DNA from: Tistrella mobilis
GTDB lineage: Bacteria; Pseudomonadota; Alphaproteobacteria; Tistrellales; Tistrellaceae
Direction of reading: 5' to 3'
Length of the DNA stretch: 64,000 nucleotides
Assembly (NCBI RefSeq): GCF_041468085.1
Contig: NZ_CP121014.1
Coordinates: forward strand, 434,001-498,000
Below, piece after piece: positions 31,413 through 39,098 of this stretch. The stretch's first letter is position 1; each line of letters begins with the position of its first letter. The position numbers were made by a program, and so were the translations under genes. The notes below the pieces were generated by a model. The model searched no databases and was not told the origin of the DNA. It saw nothing but the letters and a program-made list of their open reading frames with translations.

Positions 31413-33469
31413 GCCTTGCCCTCGATCTGCCCCGCCGGCGTTTCCATCCGGGCCTTCTGGTCCTGCTGCTGGCCCTGCCGGCGCTGGCGCTGGCGCTGCT
31501 GCGGCTGGATCTCACCCTGCCGCGCGGGGGCTGGTGGCCGGCGATCCTGGGTCCCGGCGCCGGTACGGATATCGGCGCTGCCGTCGATATGGCACAACTT
31601 CTGGTCCATTATTCGATGCTTCCGCGTGTGGCGGTGTCGCTGCTCGCGGGGGCGGCGCTTGGCCTGGCCGGGGCGGTTTTCCAGCAGGTCTTGCGCAACC
31701 CCATCGCCTCGCCGATGACCTTGGGCGTGGCCGCCGGTGCGCGGCTGGCGCTCACCCTCGCCACGCTCTGGGCGCCGGCGCTGGTCGCGGTCGATGCCGC
31801 CGGCCAGTCGGGGTGGGGTGGGTCCGGCCGCGAGCTGGTCGCGGTGGCGGGCGGCGGCCTTGCCACGCTGGCGGTGTTCGGCCTTGCCGCCCGCCGGGGG
31901 CTGTCGCCGGTGTCGCTGATCCTGGCCGGCATGATCGTCAGCCTGTATTGCGGCGCGCTGGGGGCGGCGCTCACCCTGCTGTACGAACCCTATCTCACGG
32001 CGCTGTTCATCTGGGGCGGCGGTTCGCTGGTCCAGCAGGACTGGCAGACGACCCTCTGGCTGCTGCCGCGTCTGGCCGTCTGTGCGGTGCTCATCGCCGC
32101 CATGGTCCGCCCGCTCACCCTGTTCGAACTGGATGACGAGGGGGCCGCCGCCCTTGGCCTGTCGCTCGGCCGGGTGCGCTTCCTGGCCCTGCTGCTGGCG
32201 GTGGCGCTCGCCGGTTTCGTGGTCGCGGCCGTCGGCGTCATCGGCTTCGTCGGCCTGGCCTCGCCGGCGCTCGCCCGGCTTGCCGGCGCCCGCCGCGTGC
32301 GTGACCGGCTGCTCTGGGCGCCGCTGATCGGCGCGGCCCTGCTCTGCCTCACCGATCAGCTGGTCTGGTTCCTGGGCGAACAGCTGCCGACGGGGGCGGT
32401 CACGGCCCTGCTCGGCGCGCCGCTGCTGCTCTGGATGCTGCCGCGGCTGGCGCTGGGCGGTCGCCCCGAAACCCCGCCGATGGCCGCCGAACCCGGCCGC
32501 GCCCCGGGTTTTCTGCCGGCGGCGATCATCGGCCTCGCCATTCTGGCCCTGCTGGTGGTCATCGCCCTGGCTCTCGGCCGCGCGCCCTCGGGCGCGGTCA
32601 CGGGGCAGTCCGTCTGGCTCTGGAGCGATCCGCTGACCTCCGACATGCTGCGCTGGCGCTGGCCGCGGGTGCTGGCCGCCGTCACCGCCGGGGCGGCCAT
32701 GGCCGCGGCCGGCTGCCTGATGCAGCGCTTCACCGGCAATGCCATGGCCAGTCCCGAAGTGCTCGGCATTTCGGGCGGGGCCGCCATCGCCACCGTGCTC
32801 GCCGGCTTCCTGCTGCCGGTGGTCGACCGGCCGGCGCAGATCCTGGCCAGTGCTGCCGGCGCCGTGCTCACCCTGCTGTTCATCATCCGCCTGGCCCGGC
32901 GCTCGGGCTTCGGGCCTGAACGCGTGCTGCTGGCCGGCGTCGCCATGGGGGCGCTGTTCGATGCGGTGGTGGTCGCCATGCTTGCCACCGGCGATCCGCG
33001 CGCCACCCAGCTGCTCGCCTGGATGGTGGGCTCCACCTATGTCGTCGGCCCGGCCGATGCCGTCGCAACCGGCCTGGTCGTCGCCGCACTCCTCCTCCTC
33101 GCGCCGCTTGCCGCGCGCTGGCTCGACATCCTGCCACTTGGCACCGCCACCGCGCGGGCGCTGGGTGTCCCGCTCAAGGTCGCGCGGCTGGTGGTGCTGC
33201 TGATTGCAGCCGCACTCTCGGCCGCGGCCACGCTGGTGATCGGCCCGTTGAGTTTCGTGGGGCTGATCGCCCCGCATATCGCCCGTCTCGCCGGTTTCCG
33301 CCGGGTTCTGCCCCAGCTTGCCGCCGCCGTGATCATCGGCGCGGCGATCCTGGTCGGGGCCGACTGGCTGGGCCGCACCCTGCTGTTCCCGCGTCAGATG
33401 CCGGCCGGCCTGCTCGCCGCCCTGGTCGGCGGTCCGTATTTCATGTGGCTGCTGTGGCGCCGCGCCTGA
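31409..33469 (+). CDS. fhuB: Fused ferric-hydroxamate permease (FhuB-like, two FecCD halves)
   Basis: 686 residues, close to E. coli FhuB (about 660). The ATG at 31409 overlaps the upstream stop. Two homologous FecCD-type halves are visible: the first with RVAVSLLAGAALGLAGAVFQQVLRNPIASP and VGVIGFVGLASPALARLAG, the second with RVLAAVTAGAAMAAAGCLMQRFTGNAMASPEVLGIS and LVIGPLSFVGLIAPHIARLAGF. Each carries the conserved cytoplasmic GL(I/A)(A/S)PxxAR loop that contacts the ATPase. About 18-20 hydrophobic segments are present. Fused permeases of this kind import hydroxamate siderophores, which agrees with the monooxygenase/acyltransferase pair. Confidence 0.93.
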   Translation: MSLALDLPRRRFHPGLLVLLLALPALALALLRLDLTLPRGGWWPAILGPGAGTDIGAAVDMAQLLVHYSMLPRVAVSLLAGAALGLAGAVFQQVLRNPIASPMTLGVAAGARLALTLATLWAPALVAVDAAGQSGWGGSGRELVAVAGGGLATLAVFGLAARRGLSPVSLILAGMIVSLYCGALGAALTLLYEPYLTALFIWGGGSLVQQDWQTTLWLLPRLAVCAVLIAAMVRPLTLFELDDEGAAALGLSLGRVRFLALLLAVALAGFVVAAVGVIGFVGLASPALARLAGARRVRDRLLWAPLIGAALLCLTDQLVWFLGEQLPTGAVTALLGAPLLLWMLPRLALGGRPETPPMAAEPGRAPGFLPAAIIGLAILALLVVIALALGRAPSGAVTGQSVWLWSDPLTSDMLRWRWPRVLAAVTAGAAMAAAGCLMQRFTGNAMASPEVLGISGGAAIATVLAGFLLPVVDRPAQILASAAGAVLTLLFIIRLARRSGFGPERVLLAGVAMGALFDAVVVAMLATGDPRATQLLAWMVGSTYVVGPADAVATGLVVAALLLLAPLAARWLDILPLGTATARALGVPLKVARLVVLLIAAALSAAATLVIGPLSFVGLIAPHIARLAGFRRVLPQLAAAVIIGAAILVGADWLGRTLLFPRQMPAGLLAALVGGPYFMWLLWRRA

Positions 33470-33530
33470 GCGCCGCACCCGGCACCGCGCAAGTGGCTGC
33501 GGGCCCAAACCCCGAAAGGACCTGTCCCGG

Positions 33531-35204
33531 ATGTTTGCCGAACTGCTGCGGATCCTGAAGCCGTTCTGGCCGCTCGCCCTGGTCTCCACCCTAATGGGCA
33601 CGGCCAGCGGCTTCGCCACCACCGCGCTGCTCGCCACCATCAATGATGCGCTCCACACCCAGGGCGGCGCCACCACCGCGCTGCTGCTGCTCTTCGCCGG
33701 CCTCGCCGTGCTGACCCTGGTGGGCGAGACGGTGTCCGATATCGGCAACAGCCTGGTCGGTCAGCGTGTGGTCGCCCGGCTGCGCCATGATCTCTGTGCG
33801 CGCATCCTGACGGCGCCGGTGGCGGAGCTTGAACGCTATCGCCTGCATCGCCTGACCGCCGTCCTCAACCAGGATGTCGACACCATCACCCAGTTCACCT
33901 TCAATTTCTCGGGCTTCGCGATCTCGATCGCCATCGCGCTCGGCTGTTTCGCCTATCTGGCCGTGCTCTCGCCCATGATGTTCCTGATCGCGCTGGTGGC
34001 GATCATTCTGGGCACCGCCGGCCACACCTATGCCCGCCGCAACGGTTTTCTGGGCTTTGCCGCGGCGCGCGAGGCCGAAGACGAGCTGCAGAAGCAGTAT
34101 CGCGCCATCACCGAGGGGGCGAAGGAGCTGCGCATCAACCGCCGCCGCCGGGCGGAGATGTACAATGTTCAGCTCGACCGCACGATTTCCCTGATCCGCG
34201 ACCTGCGCATGCGGGCGGTCAGGATCTTCTGCACCGCCAATGCCTTCGGCTCGGCGCTGTTCTTCGTGGTCATCGGGCTGATGCTCGCCATTCAGTCGAT
34301 GTCGCCCTCGGCCGATCAGAAGGTGATCAGCGGTTTCGTCCTGGTCCTGCTCTACGTCAAGGGGCCGATCGAGGGCATCGTCGCCATGCTGCCGCTGCTG
34401 GGCCGCGCCCAGGTCTCGCTGCGCCGCATCGCCGATCTGCGCGCCCGCTTCTCGGAAGCGGAGCCGCATCTGCCGCTCACCGACCGTGCCACCGCTCTGG
34501 AACCGCTGGAGCGGCTGGACCTGTCCGGCGCCCGTTTCGCCTTCCCGGCGCCCGAGGGCGGCACCGCCTTTGAACTCGGCCCCATCGATCTCACCATCCG
34601 CCGCGGCGAGATCGTGTTCATCACCGGCGAAAATGGCGGCGGCAAGACCACGCTGATCAAGCTGCTGCTCGGCCTTTACGAACCGGTGGCGGGGGAGGTG
34701 CGCTATAACGGCCGGCCGCTGACGCCCGAGCTGCGCGACGATTACCGCCAGATGTTTTCGACCATCTTCACCGACTACTATCTCTTCGACGATCTGAACC
34801 TGCCCGACGGCGTGCTGCCGGATGAGGCGCGGCGCTATCTCGAAGACCTGGAGATTGCCCACAAGGTCTCGGTGAAGGACGGCCGTTTCACCACCACCGA
34901 TCTGTCCACCGGCCAGCGCAAGCGCCTGGCCCTGGTTCATGCCTGGCTGGAGGGCCGGCCGGTGCTGGTCTTCGACGAATGGGCGGCCGATCAGGATCCG
35001 GAATTCCGCCGGATCTTCTATACCGAACTGCTGCCGGCGCTGAAGGCCCAGGGGCGCACCATCATCGCCATCTCTCATGACGACCGGTATTTCCACATCG
35101 CCGACCGCCATATCCGGATGCAGGCCGGCCGGGTGATTGCCGCCGACGGGCCGGACCAGGATGCGCCAGCGCAGGCAGAGCCGCGCCCGGCCCGCGCCGG
35201 CTGA
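33531..35204 (+). CDS. Cyclic-peptide/siderophore ABC exporter (PvdE/SyrD type)
   Basis: 557 residues fusing a six-helix membrane domain to an ATPase. Walker A is GENGGGKTT, the signature LSTGQRKR, Walker B PVLVFDEWAADQDP, and the switch histidine ISHDDRYF. The unusual DEWAADQDP and LSTGQRKRLAL motifs are those of the cyclic-peptide transporter family containing PvdE and SyrD. PvdE moves acylated ferribactin across the inner membrane for periplasmic maturation, which would pair naturally with the acylase at 22740. GAAAGGA lies upstream of the ATG. The five RiPP precursor genes lie immediately downstream on the opposite strand, so transport of their products is a formal alternative. Confidence 0.9.
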   Translation: MFAELLRILKPFWPLALVSTLMGTASGFATTALLATINDALHTQGGATTALLLLFAGLAVLTLVGETVSDIGNSLVGQRVVARLRHDLCARILTAPVAELERYRLHRLTAVLNQDVDTITQFTFNFSGFAISIAIALGCFAYLAVLSPMMFLIALVAIILGTAGHTYARRNGFLGFAAAREAEDELQKQYRAITEGAKELRINRRRRAEMYNVQLDRTISLIRDLRMRAVRIFCTANAFGSALFFVVIGLMLAIQSMSPSADQKVISGFVLVLLYVKGPIEGIVAMLPLLGRAQVSLRRIADLRARFSEAEPHLPLTDRATALEPLERLDLSGARFAFPAPEGGTAFELGPIDLTIRRGEIVFITGENGGGKTTLIKLLLGLYEPVAGEVRYNGRPLTPELRDDYRQMFSTIFTDYYLFDDLNLPDGVLPDEARRYLEDLEIAHKVSVKDGRFTTTDLSTGQRKRLALVHAWLEGRPVLVFDEWAADQDPEFRRIFYTELLPALKAQGRTIIAISHDDRYFHIADRHIRMQAGRVIAADGPDQDAPAQAEPRPARAG

Positions 35205-35228
35205 TATCCCGTCTCAAAAAAGACAAAA

Positions 35229-35259
35229 AGGGCAGGGGGTTCCATGAACACCCTGCCCT
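35229..35259 (-). terminator. Intrinsic terminator of the NHLP precursor operon
   Basis: Arms AGGGCAGGG (35229-35237) and CCCTGCCCT (35251-35259). Read on the - strand, the hairpin is followed by TTTTTGTCTTTTTT, a convincing U-tract. It lies just past the last precursor gene. The hairpin could also slow + strand transcription from the exporter gene. Confidence 0.85.
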
Positions 35260-35289
35260 GATATCTGAAGGTCGGAAACCGGCCCTGCG

Positions 35290-35607
35290 TCACTGCCCCG
35301 GCAGGATGATCGGCTGATGCATGCCCGGCGGCTGGGCGTCCTGAATGCCGTTATCGGTATTCCAGGCCCGCCCGGCGCCGGTCACCTGCTCCAGCGCCTC
35401 GTCGCTCAACTCGCCCTGAACCGGAAGCACGATGTGGATATGGCCGGGCGTGTCTTCCAGCACCGAAATCGTCAGCCGGGCCGGGATCTCCATGCCGAAC
35501 AGCGCCGTCAGCGCGGCATGGGGGTCCGCCTTCAGCCGGGCGCGGAAGCCGGCATCTTCGCCCGCCCGGGCGATGATCTGCCGCAGGGCGTCGTTATGGT
35601 CGATCAT
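35290..35607 (-). CDS. NHLP-family RiPP precursor peptide 1
   Basis: 105 residues. The leader follows the nitrile-hydratase-like pattern: MIDHNDALRQIIARAGEDAG, FRARLKADPHAALTALFGMEIP, then VLEDTPGHIHIVLP and LSDEALEQVTGAG. The double-glycine-like junction here is TGAG rather than GG. The putative core begins RAWNTDNG and ends with a Pro-rich tail (PPGMHQPIILPG); it has no Cys. GAGG lies upstream of the start. It is the last gene of the five-gene row, 18 bp after precursor 2 and just before the terminator. Family assignment rests on leader motifs; the modification, if any, is unknown. Confidence 0.8.
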   Translation of the reverse strand: MIDHNDALRQIIARAGEDAGFRARLKADPHAALTALFGMEIPARLTISVLEDTPGHIHIVLPVQGELSDEALEQVTGAGRAWNTDNGIQDAQPPGMHQPIILPGQ

Positions 35608-35625
35608 CGGGAACCTCGTTTTGAG

Positions 35626-35940
35626 TCAGGCATCGTTCCAGTCGGCCAACAGACTGCCGCCCGAAGCGGTGCTTGGCCCCGTCGGGGACCAGCTCACCCC
35701 GGCGCCGCCGGCGACCGCCTCCAGATCTGCATCTGAAAGTTGATCATTTTCCGCCGGCAACACGATGTGCAAATGTGTCGGGCTGTCCTCGACCACGGTC
35801 ACCGACACAGCTGAAGGTATCTCGATACCCAGAAGTGACGCAACCGCTGCGCGTGGGTCGGCCTTCAATTGATCCCGGAAGCCGGCATCTTCCCGCGCCC
35901 GGGTAATGATCCGCCGCAGGGCCTCGTCGTGATCGATCAT
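35626..35940 (-). CDS. NHLP-family RiPP precursor peptide 2
   Basis: 104 residues from the ATG at 35940; the frame runs further up to 36030 but through a palindrome and without a ribosome site, whereas AAAGGGCAT precedes 35940. Leader: MIDHDEALRRIITRAREDAG, FRDQLKADPRAAVASLLGIEIP, VVEDSPTHLHIVLPAEN, LSDADLEAVAGGAG. The core begins VSWSPTGPSTASGG and ends LADWNDA; no Cys, two Trp. The N-terminal third resembles precursor 3, while the central leader is almost identical at DNA level to precursor 4, so it looks like a mosaic. Confidence 0.85.
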   Translation of the reverse strand: MIDHDEALRRIITRAREDAGFRDQLKADPRAAVASLLGIEIPSAVSVTVVEDSPTHLHIVLPAENDQLSDADLEAVAGGAGVSWSPTGPSTASGGSLLADWNDA

Positions 35941-35999
35941 CGGGATGCCCTTTCGATCGGTGTTAAGGCCATGCCGGGCATGGCCGGCATGGAGGGGCG

Positions 36000-36033
36000 A
36001 AGGTGGATCCCCGCGAAAGCGGGGATCCACCTT
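36000..36033. repeat. Palindromic element between two precursor genes
   Basis: A perfect 15-bp stem (AAGGTGGATCCCCGC, 36000-36014, with its complement at 36019-36033) closes a GAAA loop. It is a member of the dispersed palindrome family and lies in the 96-bp gap between precursors 2 and 3. As RNA it could attenuate transcription or shield the upstream message from decay. Confidence 0.85.
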
Positions 36034-36036
36034 GCG

Positions 36037-36381
36037 TCAACTGCCGCCCCCGAAGGTGCTCCAGCGGGGATCCCCGGCGTCCGGGGGCGGCAGAGGGGAA
36101 TCCATCGTTCGTTCTTCGAAGGGGTTCCAGGCGCCGCCGGCCACCATCTCCAATGCCTCGTCCTCCAACGCCCCGTCGTTCAGCCTGTCGTCGGCGGGCA
36201 GCACGATATGCAGATGGGTCGGCGTGTCCTCCAGCACCGACACGGTCATGACCGACGGGATCTCGATCCCCAGCAGCGCGTTCAGGGCCGCGCGCGGCTC
36301 GGCCTTCAACTGATCCCGGAAACCGGTATCCTCCTGCGCCCGGGCGATGATCCGCCGCAGGGCCTCGTCATGAGCGATCAT
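36037..36381 (-). CDS. NHLP-family RiPP precursor peptide 3
   Basis: 114 residues. Leader: MIAHDEALRRIIARAQEDTG, FRDQLKAEPRAALNALLGIEIP, VLEDTPTHLHIVLPADD, then an extended ALEDEALEMVAGG junction. The core begins AWNPFEERTMDSPLPPPD and ends RWSTFGGGS; no Cys, two Trp. The 5' flank (CTTTCGATCGGTGTT on the + strand) is shared with precursor 2, evidence that the duplication included the upstream region. It starts 37 bp after precursor 4. Confidence 0.85.
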   Translation of the reverse strand: MIAHDEALRRIIARAQEDTGFRDQLKAEPRAALNALLGIEIPSVMTVSVLEDTPTHLHIVLPADDRLNDGALEDEALEMVAGGAWNPFEERTMDSPLPPPDAGDPRWSTFGGGS

Positions 36382-36418
36382 GGCGAACCTCTTTCGATCG
36401 GTGTTGAATGCGGCCGGC

Positions 36419-36748
36419 TCAGGCCTCGTCCCAGCCCATCGGCCGCCCGCCTGATGCGGCGGTCGGCCCGGTGTTGAAGAAGTCCCGGGCGATGCCCCAG
36501 TTCACCCCGGCGCCGCCGGCCACCGCCTCAAGATCTGCATCTGAAAGTTGATCGTTTTCCGCCGGCAACACGATGTGCAGATGTGTCGGGCTGTCCTCGA
36601 CCACGGTCACCGACACAGCTGAAGGTATCTCGATACCCAGAAGCGACGCAACCGCCGCGCGTGGATCGGCAACCAGCGCCGCGCGGAACGCCGGGTCCTC
36701 CGCGGCCTTGGCGACGATTTTCCGGTGGGCCTCGTCATGGCTGATCAT
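36419..36748 (-). CDS. NHLP-family RiPP precursor peptide 4
   Basis: 109 residues. Leader: MISHDEAHRKIVAKAAEDPA, FRAALVADPRAAVASLLGIEIP, VVEDSPTHLHIVLPAEN, LSDADLEAVAGGAG. This copy is the closest to the canonical NHLP leader. The core begins VNWGIARDFFNTGPTAASGG and ends MGWDEA; no Cys, two Trp. Its leader residues from AAVASLLGIEIP to AVAGGAG are identical to those of precursor 2, but the cores differ. Confidence 0.87.
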   Translation of the reverse strand: MISHDEAHRKIVAKAAEDPAFRAALVADPRAAVASLLGIEIPSAVSVTVVEDSPTHLHIVLPAENDQLSDADLEAVAGGAGVNWGIARDFFNTGPTAASGGRPMGWDEA

Positions 36749-36862
36749 GTGTCACGCCTCGTCAGTTTCCCTTGTGTCCTGCAACACTCTGGCAAGGCGC
36801 AACGCGGCTGTCGAACATACGGCAGGGCGATTATCAACCGTGATTGATGCAACCCCCGACCG

Positions 36863-37120
36863 TCAGCCGGGCTGGTTCCAGCCGCTCATGCGGGCGGCCA
36901 GGGCTTTCAGCGCATCGTCGGTCAGGTCGTTTTCGGGCAGCACGATATGAACGCGTTGCGGATCATCCTGCAGGATTTCGATCTCCAGATCGGGGGGCAG
37001 GTCCACGCCGAACATGGCTTCCAGAGTGGCGTGTGGCGCAATTTTCAGGCTGTGGCGAAAAACGGGATCGCGGGCGGCGCGGTCGAAAATCCGGCGCTCC
37101 GCCTCCTGGCGGCTGATCAT
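36863..37120 (-). CDS. NHLP-family RiPP precursor-like peptide 5 (short core)
   Basis: 85 residues from the ATG at 37120; the frame is open to 37168. Leader features are present but diverged: MISRQEAERRIFDRAARDPV, FRHSLKIAPHATLEAMFGVDLP, ILQDDPQRVHIVLPEND, LTDDALKALAARM. The GG junction is absent and only SGWNQPG follows, so there is almost no core, although the Trp-Asn pair seen in other cores is kept. It is first in the row and 114 bp ahead of precursor 4. It could be a degenerate precursor, a very short one, or a leader-like accessory protein. Confidence 0.72.
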   Translation of the reverse strand: MISRQEAERRIFDRAARDPVFRHSLKIAPHATLEAMFGVDLPPDLEIEILQDDPQRVHIVLPENDLTDDALKALAARMSGWNQPG

Positions 37121-37380
37121 GCTGTGATGGTCCTGTCGATGTCGTCTCAAAAGATGGCCAACCGGCAATATCGGTCAGCCGCCGCAATCGTCCAGTCTCG
37201 AACGGCGATTGCGGTCGCGGATTGTTGCAATATGCGGCATCAGCGTCGATCTCGACATCCATATCAGATCAACCATCATTCATAAGACGGGATGTGCAAG
37301 GGCCGCTGGTTACCGGCCAGATTCATGGCCCGCGGGCGGATCCATATCCGACCCCCTCGCCTCTGGCGGCGTGATTAAAG

Positions 37381-37401
37381 TCGATAATAGATGATTATCG
37401 A
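37381..37401. promoter_or_regulatory. Operator-like inverted repeat upstream of the NHLP row
   Basis: TCGATAAT (37381-37388) and ATTATCGA (37394-37401) are perfect arms around AGATG, with an additional CGATAA half-site near 37409. It lies in the AT-richer 37121-37546 gap, about 260 bp from the first precursor start and 145 bp from the GFA-like gene, so it could serve either. The rest of this gap shows nothing I can identify. Confidence 0.45.
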
Positions 37402-37546
37402 ACGTTGACGATAAATCATATGAACGGCTGGACCACGGGATATCAGCCGACCCGCCAGAGCCTCGCCATATCACCTTCCATACATGGCATCCTTGCCGAC
37501 ACGCGCCAGGCTTCCGGCCGCACGGGCACCATCCCACACAACAAAT

Positions 37547-37945
37547 ATGAGGGTTCGCCGCCGTGACCATCCGAACGGCCAATGCCTTTGTGGTCAGGTC
37601 AGATTGACCACCCAAGGTGAGCCGCTGCGCATCGGCATCTGCCATTGTACGAACTGTCGGAAGGAAAGCGGCGCCGCCTTCACATACGACGCCGTCTGGC
37701 CGTCAGATCGGGTGCGCCACACCGGCCGGACCACCGAACACGGCGGCCGGCATTTCTGTCCACATTGCGGCGCGCGGCTTTTCGGCCGGGATGGCGATGA
37801 AACCGAAATCAACGCGGGTATTCTCTCCAATGCCCCGACCTGACTGGTGCCCGGCTACGAACTCTGGGTCAAACGCCGCGAACCCTGGCTCCGCCCGATC
37901 CCCGGCGCCGACCAATTCCAGGAAAACCGCCCGCGCCGCAGCTGA
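37547..37945 (+). pseudogene. GFA/CENP-V-like zinc protein interrupted by an in-frame TGA
   Basis: From ATG 37547 (an upstream in-frame ATG lies at 37484) the product shows GQCLCGQVRLTT, ICHCTNCRKESG and HFCPHCGARLF, the zinc-ligand pattern of the glutathione-dependent formaldehyde-activating (GFA) family. Translation stops at TGA 37841-37843 after ILSNAPT. In the same frame, directly after the stop, the sequence continues LVPGYELWVKRREPWLRPIPGADQF to a second stop at 37943, which is the expected C-terminus of the family. A single nonsense change is the simplest explanation; the truncated form would still hold all zinc ligands. Confidence 0.8.
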
Positions 37946-38273
37946 CGAGCCCGGAGCAGCCCGGCGGCTCCCGCGCAGCAGACCGTTCTTCAGCCGGAGA
38001 ACGAGGCAAAGCTGCGCGCCAGGCACGGCCTGCGCCTGACAGAAACCGCCAGCCCGGCACCCGCAAAAGACATGATGTTCCGGCACTGGGGCGCTGCTTT
38101 CCAACATCGCACCCTGGCCAACATCGCACCCTGGCCGACACCGACCCGCCGGCATTCTGCACGACATTTACATCATCACCCCCGCAAACGGCGGAGATCC
38201 ACCTTTGCAGGAATCGGGGCGCCCTCGCAGCACCCGGGTGGAGCAACCCGATCTTGATGGCCGAAAGGGACCA
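37946..38273. other. Degenerate intergenic stretch before the CRISPR array
   Basis: No gene supported. It contains a 19-bp tandem duplication (CCAACATCGCACCCTGGCC type, near 38099-38135) and, near 38180-38212, an eroded copy of the dispersed palindrome (CCCCCGCAAACGGCGGAGATCCACC). Open frames here have no recognisable product. Confidence 0.6.
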
Positions 38274-39098
38274 GGTTCAATCCGCACGCCCGCGAAGGGT
38301 GTGACCGGCCGCCCGCTCCCCCCCCATTTGGGTCCGGTGTTTCAATCCACACACCCGCGAAGGGTGTGACCCGTCGACACCAAGGTCAAGTCTGGTGTCC
38401 GCCTTGTTTCAATCCACACACCCGCGAAGGGTGTGACGGCGTGTCCCGCATCACGACGAGGGTGTAGGCGTGTTTCAATCCACACACCCGCGAAGGGTGT
38501 GACCCAGATCGTGGGCTTCCGGGCGGGGCGCATGGAAGTTTCAATCCACACACCCGCGAAGGGTGTGACCACGCACGGCCGCCCGATCGAGCACGGCTTG
38601 CCAGTTTCAATCCACACACCCGCGAAGGGTGTGACGATCTCGGTTCACAACTACAGCGGGGCATCCGTGGGTTTCAATCCACACACCCGCGAAGGGTGTG
38701 ACGGCGCGCGTCATGATCATGGGGGATAGCCACACGGTTTCAATCCACACACCCGCGAAGGGTGTGACCGCGTCGCCGCTCTGGGTCGCAGTCGCGGCCC
38801 CCGTTTCAATCCACACACCCGCGAAGGGTGTGACGCGCGCGTGCCGCGGTGACCCCTGACCTCTTCATAGTTTCAATCCACACACCCGCGAAGGGTGTGA
38901 CGACAGCATGGAGCAGATTCTTCGGATTGTCGAAGTTTCAATCCACACACCCGCGAAGGGTGTGACTTTCCGGGGAGTTCCGGGTAGGGACGCTCGGGGC
39001 GTTTCAATCCACACACCCGCGAAGGGTGTGACCCCCACGGGCCGCCCAGGAAATTCATCGCAGACGGTTTCAATCCACACACCCGCGAAGGGTGTGAC
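38274..39098 (-). CRISPR. Type I-C-like CRISPR array, 13 repeats and 12 spacers
   Basis: Thirteen 32-bp repeats start at 38274, 38339, 38406, 38472, 38538, 38604, 38671, 38737, 38803, 38870, 38935, 39001 and 39067, with spacers of 33-35 bp, none alike. Twelve repeats are identical; the leftmost is degenerate. On the - strand the repeat begins GTCACACCC, holds the stem CACCCTTCGCGGGTG, and ends GGATTGAAAC, the handle typical of subtype I-C. The degenerate repeat on the left and the leader-like sequence on the right both indicate - strand transcription. No cas gene lies within the window on either side. Confidence 0.98.

Noticed and set aside
35290..36748. Lanthipeptide or thiazole/oxazole (TOMM) assignment for the NHLP row
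   Set aside because: None of the putative cores contains Cys, and no LanM, YcaO or dehydrogenase gene is in the window. Only the leader family is supported.
37841..37843. TGA as a selenocysteine codon in the GFA-like gene
   Set aside because: The position is a variable surface position after the zinc sites, no family member is known to me to need selenocysteine there, and I see no clear SECIS-like hairpin. A nonsense change is simpler.
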